From: an uncultured Ruthenibacterium sp.
GTDB lineage: Bacteria > Bacillota > Clostridia > Oscillospirales > Ruminococcaceae
Reading direction: 5' to 3'
NCBI GenBank assembly: GCA_910587145.1
Contig: CAJUMH010000006.1
Location: 61,831 to 85,740 of the forward strand
DNA: 23,910 nucleotides
Positions 20,466 through 23,910 of the stretch are shown one piece after another (position 1 is the first letter of the stretch; the number at the start of each line of letters is the position of its first letter). Under the pieces are notes generated by a model that saw only the letters and a list, made by a program, of their open reading frames with translations, was not told where the DNA came from and did no database searches. The position numbers and the translations under genes are program-made.

Positions 20466-21382
20466 GTCTCTTCTCCTTTGCGCAGGAACAGCGCGTTTGC
20501 AAAGGCGTCCGCGTCAAATTCCATCAGATCGTCCATCCTTTCGCCCACGCCCACAAAGCGCACGGGCAGGCCGAGCTTTGCCTTGATGCTGATGACGGCC
20601 CCGCCCTTGGCCGTGCCGTCCAGCTTGGTGAGAATGATGCCCGTAGCGCCCGCGGCGTCGATGAACTGGCTGGCCTGGCTGATGGCGTTCTGCCCTGTGA
20701 TGGCGTCGAGCACCAGCAGCGTTTCCACACTGGCCGATTCGCACGCCTTATTCACCACGCGGCTGATCTTGGAAAGCTCGTTCATCAGATTCTTTTTGTT
20801 GTGCAGCCGTCCGGCGGTATCGCAAATGACGATATCACACCCGCGGGAGGCCGCGCTCTGCACGGCGTCAAAGATCACGGCAGCAGGGTCTGCCCCCTCG
20901 CTGTGCTTTACCACGGGCACGCCCGCGCGCTCGGCCCAAACACAAAGCTGATCGGCGGCGGCGGCACGGAAGGTATCGCCCGCGGCAAGCATCACACGCT
21001 TGCCCTGTTCCGTGTACAGATGCGCCAGCTTTGCGATGGAGGTCGTCTTGCCCACGCCGTTCACGCCGATGACGAGGATCACGGCAGGGTGGCCGCTCAT
21101 CTGCATCGGCGCGTCTGCGCGCAGCATTTCGCGCACGATCTCCTTGAGGGCCTCCAGCGCCTGCTCGCCTGTTTTTAAATGGTTTTTGCGCACGGCCTCG
21201 CGCAGCTCGTCCACCAGCTGCACGGCGGTCTCCGCGCCCGTATCGGCAAGGATCAGCTGCTCCTCCAGCTCGTCGTAGGTCTCATCGGTAATCTCGCTCG
21301 CCGTCATCAGATCTGCAATGGAGCCAAACACCGAATCGCGCGTTTTGCGCAGTCCCTCGCCCAGTTTTTCAAAAAAGCCCAA
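20462..21382 (-). CDS. ftsY: Signal recognition particle receptor FtsY
   Basis: FtsY is the SRP receptor GTPase that delivers nascent membrane proteins to the translocon. Numbered from the TTG start, the 306-aa protein has a helical N-domain (about 1-90), the P-loop GVNGVGKTT (106-114), DTFRAAAADQL (136-146), DTAGR (188-192), the guanine-specificity TKLDG (252-256) followed by TAKGGA, and the end VGERMDDLMEFD. There is no long acidic A-domain, as is common in Firmicutes. The TTG is chosen because GGAGGG lies 7 bp upstream and the product then starts MGFFEKLGEGLRKT, the usual N-terminus. It lies 68 bp after smc and overlaps rdgB. Confidence 0.96.
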   Translation of the reverse strand: MGFFEKLGEGLRKTRDSVFGSIADLMTASEITDETYDELEEQLILADTGAETAVQLVDELREAVRKNHLKTGEQALEALKEIVREMLRADAPMQMSGHPAVILVIGVNGVGKTTSIAKLAHLYTEQGKRVMLAAGDTFRAAAADQLCVWAERAGVPVVKHSEGADPAAVIFDAVQSAASRGCDIVICDTAGRLHNKKNLMNELSKISRVVNKACESASVETLLVLDAITGQNAISQASQFIDAAGATGIILTKLDGTAKGGAVISIKAKLGLPVRFVGVGERMDDLMEFDADAFANALFLRKGEET

Positions 21383-21389
21383 TCCAATA

Positions 21390-21395
21390 CCCTCC
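21390..21395 (-). promoter_or_regulatory. Ribosome-binding site deciding the ftsY start
   Basis: GGAGGG is 7 nt before the TTG at 21380-21382. The ATG further upstream in the same frame would place about 20 atypical residues before the conserved MGFFEKL start. Confidence 0.75.
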
Positions 21396-21409
21396 GTTTC
21401 CCGTGTTGT

Positions 21410-21430
21410 GCCCGTTCGGGGCGAACGGGC
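21410..21430 (-). other. Hairpin between smc and ftsY
   Basis: GCCCGTTCG (21410-21418) pairs with CGAACGGGC (21422-21430) around a 3-nt loop. No T-run follows in the transcription direction, so it is more likely an RNA-processing or stability element than a terminator. Confidence 0.45.
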
Positions 21431-21450
21431 GATTTTGTCCACAAAAAGAT

Positions 21451-23910
21451 CTATTTTACAAGGCTCGCGTCCACGCTGGCAAGGTCCAGCCGCAGCAGCT
21501 TGGAAACGCCGTCCTCCTGCATGGTAACGCCGTACAAAACGTCGGCCTCCTCCATCGTGCCGCGCCGGTGCGTGATCACAATAAACTGCGTTTCGCCGCA
21601 GATGCGCCGCAGATACTGGGCAAAGCGCGTTACGTTCACATCGTCCAGCGCGGCCTCGATCTCGTCCAGCACGCAGAACGGCGCGGGATTGACGGCCAGA
21701 ATGGCAAAGTAGATGGAAATGGCGACAAGCGCCTGCTCTCCGCCCGACAGTGCCGACAGGTTCTTGATGATTTTGCCCGGCGGAGCCACCTCGATATTGA
21801 TGCCGCTCTCCAGCACATCCGTTTCTTCCTCCAGCGAGAGGCGCGCCGTGCCGCCGCCGAACAGCTCGGCAAAAATGCGGCCAAAATTTTCGTTGATTAC
21901 GGCAAAGCTCTCGCTGAACATCGTGCGCATCTCGTCCGAAAGGCCCGCAATGAGCTTTTGCAGCTCGGCCTTGCTTGCCTCGACATCGCCGACCTGCTTT
22001 TTCAAAAACTCGTAGCGCTGGCTCACCTCGGCATATTCCTCGATCGCGCCGACGTTCACATTGCCCAGCGCCTTGATCCTGCCGCGCACCTCGGATACGC
22101 TGCGGCGCAGCTCGGTGACGCTTTCAAACGGAAGGCAAAGCGCCTCGGCGTCTGTCAGCGTCAGCTCGTATTCCTCCCAGAGCCTTGCCGCGGTTTGGGC
22201 ATACTCGGCATCCTTCTGCTCCTTCTGCTCGGCGAGGCGGGCGATCTCGCGGCCCAGCTTTTCGCGCGTATCCGTCAGCGTGCGCACCTGTGCGCCGCGC
22301 CGGGTAACATCGCCCTCGCATTCCATGCGCAGGCGCACCGCCTCGGCCTTGGCCGCCTCCTGCCGCTCGATCTCGGTGCGGCTGCCGGCAATGTCGCGGC
22401 GGATCTGTTCGATTTCGGCGGCGCACGCCGCGTTCTGCGCGGTGAGCGCCTCGATCTGCCCGGCGGTTTGCCGGGCGCGCGCCTCGGCCTCGCTGGTGCG
22501 GCTCTCCAACTGCGCGATGGCCGCACGGTGAGTCTCGGCGTCTTTTTCTGCAGAAAGTATTTGTAGCTTCAGCTCCGAAAGCGCCTCGGCAACGCGCGAG
22601 CGGGTGGCAAGAAAATCATCGTCGCTGCCCGTAAGCGCGCGCAGCTGGTCTTCCAGCGACGCGCTCTCCTGTTCCAGATCCGCCAGCGCGGCGGCGGCCG
22701 CTGCCGCCTGCTGCTCCAGCGTTTGAATGCGCTGCGAAAGCTCTTCGCACTCGCCCTCCAACAGGGCTTTTGCGGCGCTTGTCTGCGACAGCGCAGCTTC
22801 GATGCGTCCCTGCTCCATCTCGCCGCGGATCCGGTCTCCACCGGCCGTAACGGCCTCGCTCTCCGTGGCCGTGAGCTCGGCGGAGAGCTTCTCCGTTTCG
22901 GCCTTGATCCGGTCGGTTTTTTGCTGCGCCTCGGCGCGCTGTGTTTCCAGCGCGCGCTGCTTTGCCTGCAGCTCTTCGATCTCCTGCCGGCGGCTGAACA
23001 TCCCGGCAGAGCGCGAAACGCTGCCGCCCGTGAACGAGCCCCCCGCGTTGATTACCTGGCCGTCCGCCGTTACAACACGGTTGCGGTAATCCAGCGCGCG
23101 CGCGGCGCGCGATGCCTCGTTGATATCGTCCACCACCACGATGCGTCCCAGAAGATTGGAAACGATCCTCGCGTAGCGTTCTTCATAAGAGACAAGGCTG
23201 CTGGCCAGCACGGCGCCCTCCGGCAGACGGCCGGAAAAAACGCCCGGCTTCACCGTATCCAGCGGCAAAAAGGTTGCGCGGCCGGCGTGCTCGTCGCGCA
23301 AAAGCGCCATGGCAGCCTTGGCCGCCGTCTCGTTTTCCACAACGATATTCTGCAGCGCAAAGCCCAGCGCCGTCTCGATGGCTACCTCGTAGCCGGCCTT
23401 TACCGTCAGGATCGTGGAGACCGGCCCGATGATCCCGCGCAGGCGGTGCGCCCCGGCGGCGCGCATCACCGTTTTTACACTGTTCTGAAAGCCGTCCAAA
23501 TTGCGCTCCAGATCGCGCAGCACGGCAAGGCGCTGCTGTGCCGCTTCCATCGCGCGCGCCAGCTTCTGTTCGGCCTCGTCCGCTTCGGCCAGCGCGCGGC
23601 GGCGGCTCTCCAGCTTCATTGAAAGGCCGTTTTTGATGTTTTCCAAGCGCATCAGCCGCTCGACAGCGTCCCGCAAAAAGGCGTCCGCCTCTGTTTTTTG
23701 CCCTGTAAGCTCTTTTTCGTTTGCCGCATTTGCCTCCCGCTCGCGCGCGGCGTCCGCAAGGCGGGTGCGCGCGGCGTCGGCAGCCGAAGCCGCCCCGGCC
23801 GCCGCTACGCGCTGCTCGGTCATGGCGGCGGCGGCGGCGTTCAGCTGCTGCGTCAGCGCGCCGCGGCGCGCGCCGGCGGCGGCGCTTTTCTGCTGCAGCT
23901 CGTCCAGTTG
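21451..23910 (-). CDS. smc: Chromosome segregation protein SMC, N-terminus outside the window
   Basis: SMC forms the ring-shaped condensin ATPase with ScpA and ScpB and compacts and segregates the chromosome. The frame is open to the right edge, so about 819 C-terminal residues are present; the N-terminal head with Walker A and part of the first coiled coil are missing. Reading in protein order: the end of coiled coil 1, a hinge domain (about 23490-23000, with RLRGIIGPVSTILTVKAGYEVAIETALG and the GGSFTGGSVSR exit), a long Ala/Glu/Arg-rich coiled coil 2, and the C-terminal head. The head has the ABC signature LSGGEQALVAISIYFAIL and the Walker B FCVLDEIEAALDDVNV, followed by the VITHRRGTME switch. 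ftsY follows on the same strand, the usual order. Confidence 0.97.
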   Translation of the reverse strand, partial: QLDELQQKSAAAGARRGALTQQLNAAAAAMTEQRVAAAGAASAADAARTRLADAAREREANAANEKELTGQKTEADAFLRDAVERLMRLENIKNGLSMKLESRRRALAEADEAEQKLARAMEAAQQRLAVLRDLERNLDGFQNSVKTVMRAAGAHRLRGIIGPVSTILTVKAGYEVAIETALGFALQNIVVENETAAKAAMALLRDEHAGRATFLPLDTVKPGVFSGRLPEGAVLASSLVSYEERYARIVSNLLGRIVVVDDINEASRAARALDYRNRVVTADGQVINAGGSFTGGSVSRSAGMFSRRQEIEELQAKQRALETQRAEAQQKTDRIKAETEKLSAELTATESEAVTAGGDRIRGEMEQGRIEAALSQTSAAKALLEGECEELSQRIQTLEQQAAAAAAALADLEQESASLEDQLRALTGSDDDFLATRSRVAEALSELKLQILSAEKDAETHRAAIAQLESRTSEAEARARQTAGQIEALTAQNAACAAEIEQIRRDIAGSRTEIERQEAAKAEAVRLRMECEGDVTRRGAQVRTLTDTREKLGREIARLAEQKEQKDAEYAQTAARLWEEYELTLTDAEALCLPFESVTELRRSVSEVRGRIKALGNVNVGAIEEYAEVSQRYEFLKKQVGDVEASKAELQKLIAGLSDEMRTMFSESFAVINENFGRIFAELFGGGTARLSLEEETDVLESGINIEVAPPGKIIKNLSALSGGEQALVAISIYFAILAVNPAPFCVLDEIEAALDDVNVTRFAQYLRRICGETQFIVITHRRGTMEEADVLYGVTMQEDGVSKLLRLDLASVDASLVK

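Noticed and set aside
21403..23622. Long plus-strand frames opposite smc and ftsY
   Set aside because: They mirror the coiled-coil codons of smc; composition is Leu/Arg/Ala-rich with no domain or start signal.

Overview
The window reads as chromosomal DNA from a high-GC member of the Clostridia, probably Oscillospirales/Ruminococcaceae-like. This is inferred from gene order and protein character, not from a search. The supporting signs are an smc-ftsY pair followed by rdgB, yhbY, nadD, yqeK, an LCP gene, rsfS and leuS; a nearby rpsU, yqeG, M24 peptidase, efp and CD1247-type gene set; strong GGAGG ribosome-binding sites; and frequent GTG/TTG starts. I see no rRNA, tRNA, insertion sequence, phage gene or CRISPR array.

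Left third (1-7.6 kb) is accessory in character. It opens with a 35-bp tandem repeat cut by the window edge, then a lone OmpR-type response regulator (minus) and a TetR-family regulator (plus). The TetR gene has a strong promoter overlapping a palindromic operator. A second, perfect operator lies just after the TetR gene, facing a roughly 370-bp stretch with no intact gene. Next come an APH(3')-like kinase and a small lipoprotein (both minus), a divergently transcribed PfkB sugar kinase (plus), a GH5 cellulase-like lipoprotein with a CBM2-like tail (minus) and a LURP-one/YxjI-like protein (minus).

Middle (7.6-12.5 kb): trmB (plus) carries a repetitive Ala-rich C-terminal tail and ends at a classic terminator. 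A gene-free tract rich in GCCGATTTTG-like words follows. The minus strand then carries two runs: efp with the CD1247-type zinc-ribbon gene, which has its own promoter, and rpsU, yqeG and the M24 peptidase. rpsU is only 58 codons, has a near-consensus promoter, and ends at a terminator that is probably partly read through or followed by a second start.

Right half (12.5-23.9 kb) is one long minus-strand housekeeping cluster: smc (cut by the right edge), ftsY, rdgB, yhbY, nadD, yqeK, a truncated LCP gene, an intact LCP gene, rsfS and leuS. It links chromosome condensation, SRP targeting, nucleotide-pool cleaning, ribosome assembly and silencing, NAD synthesis, cell-wall polymer attachment and Leu-tRNA charging. 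The most notable anomaly is the N-terminally deleted second LCP copy fused up against yqeK. A 14-G homopolymer between rsfS and leuS is also unusual.

I did not find a convincing new multi-gene system. The findings are local oddities: duplicated or truncated genes, orphan regulatory sites, repeats and protein extensions.
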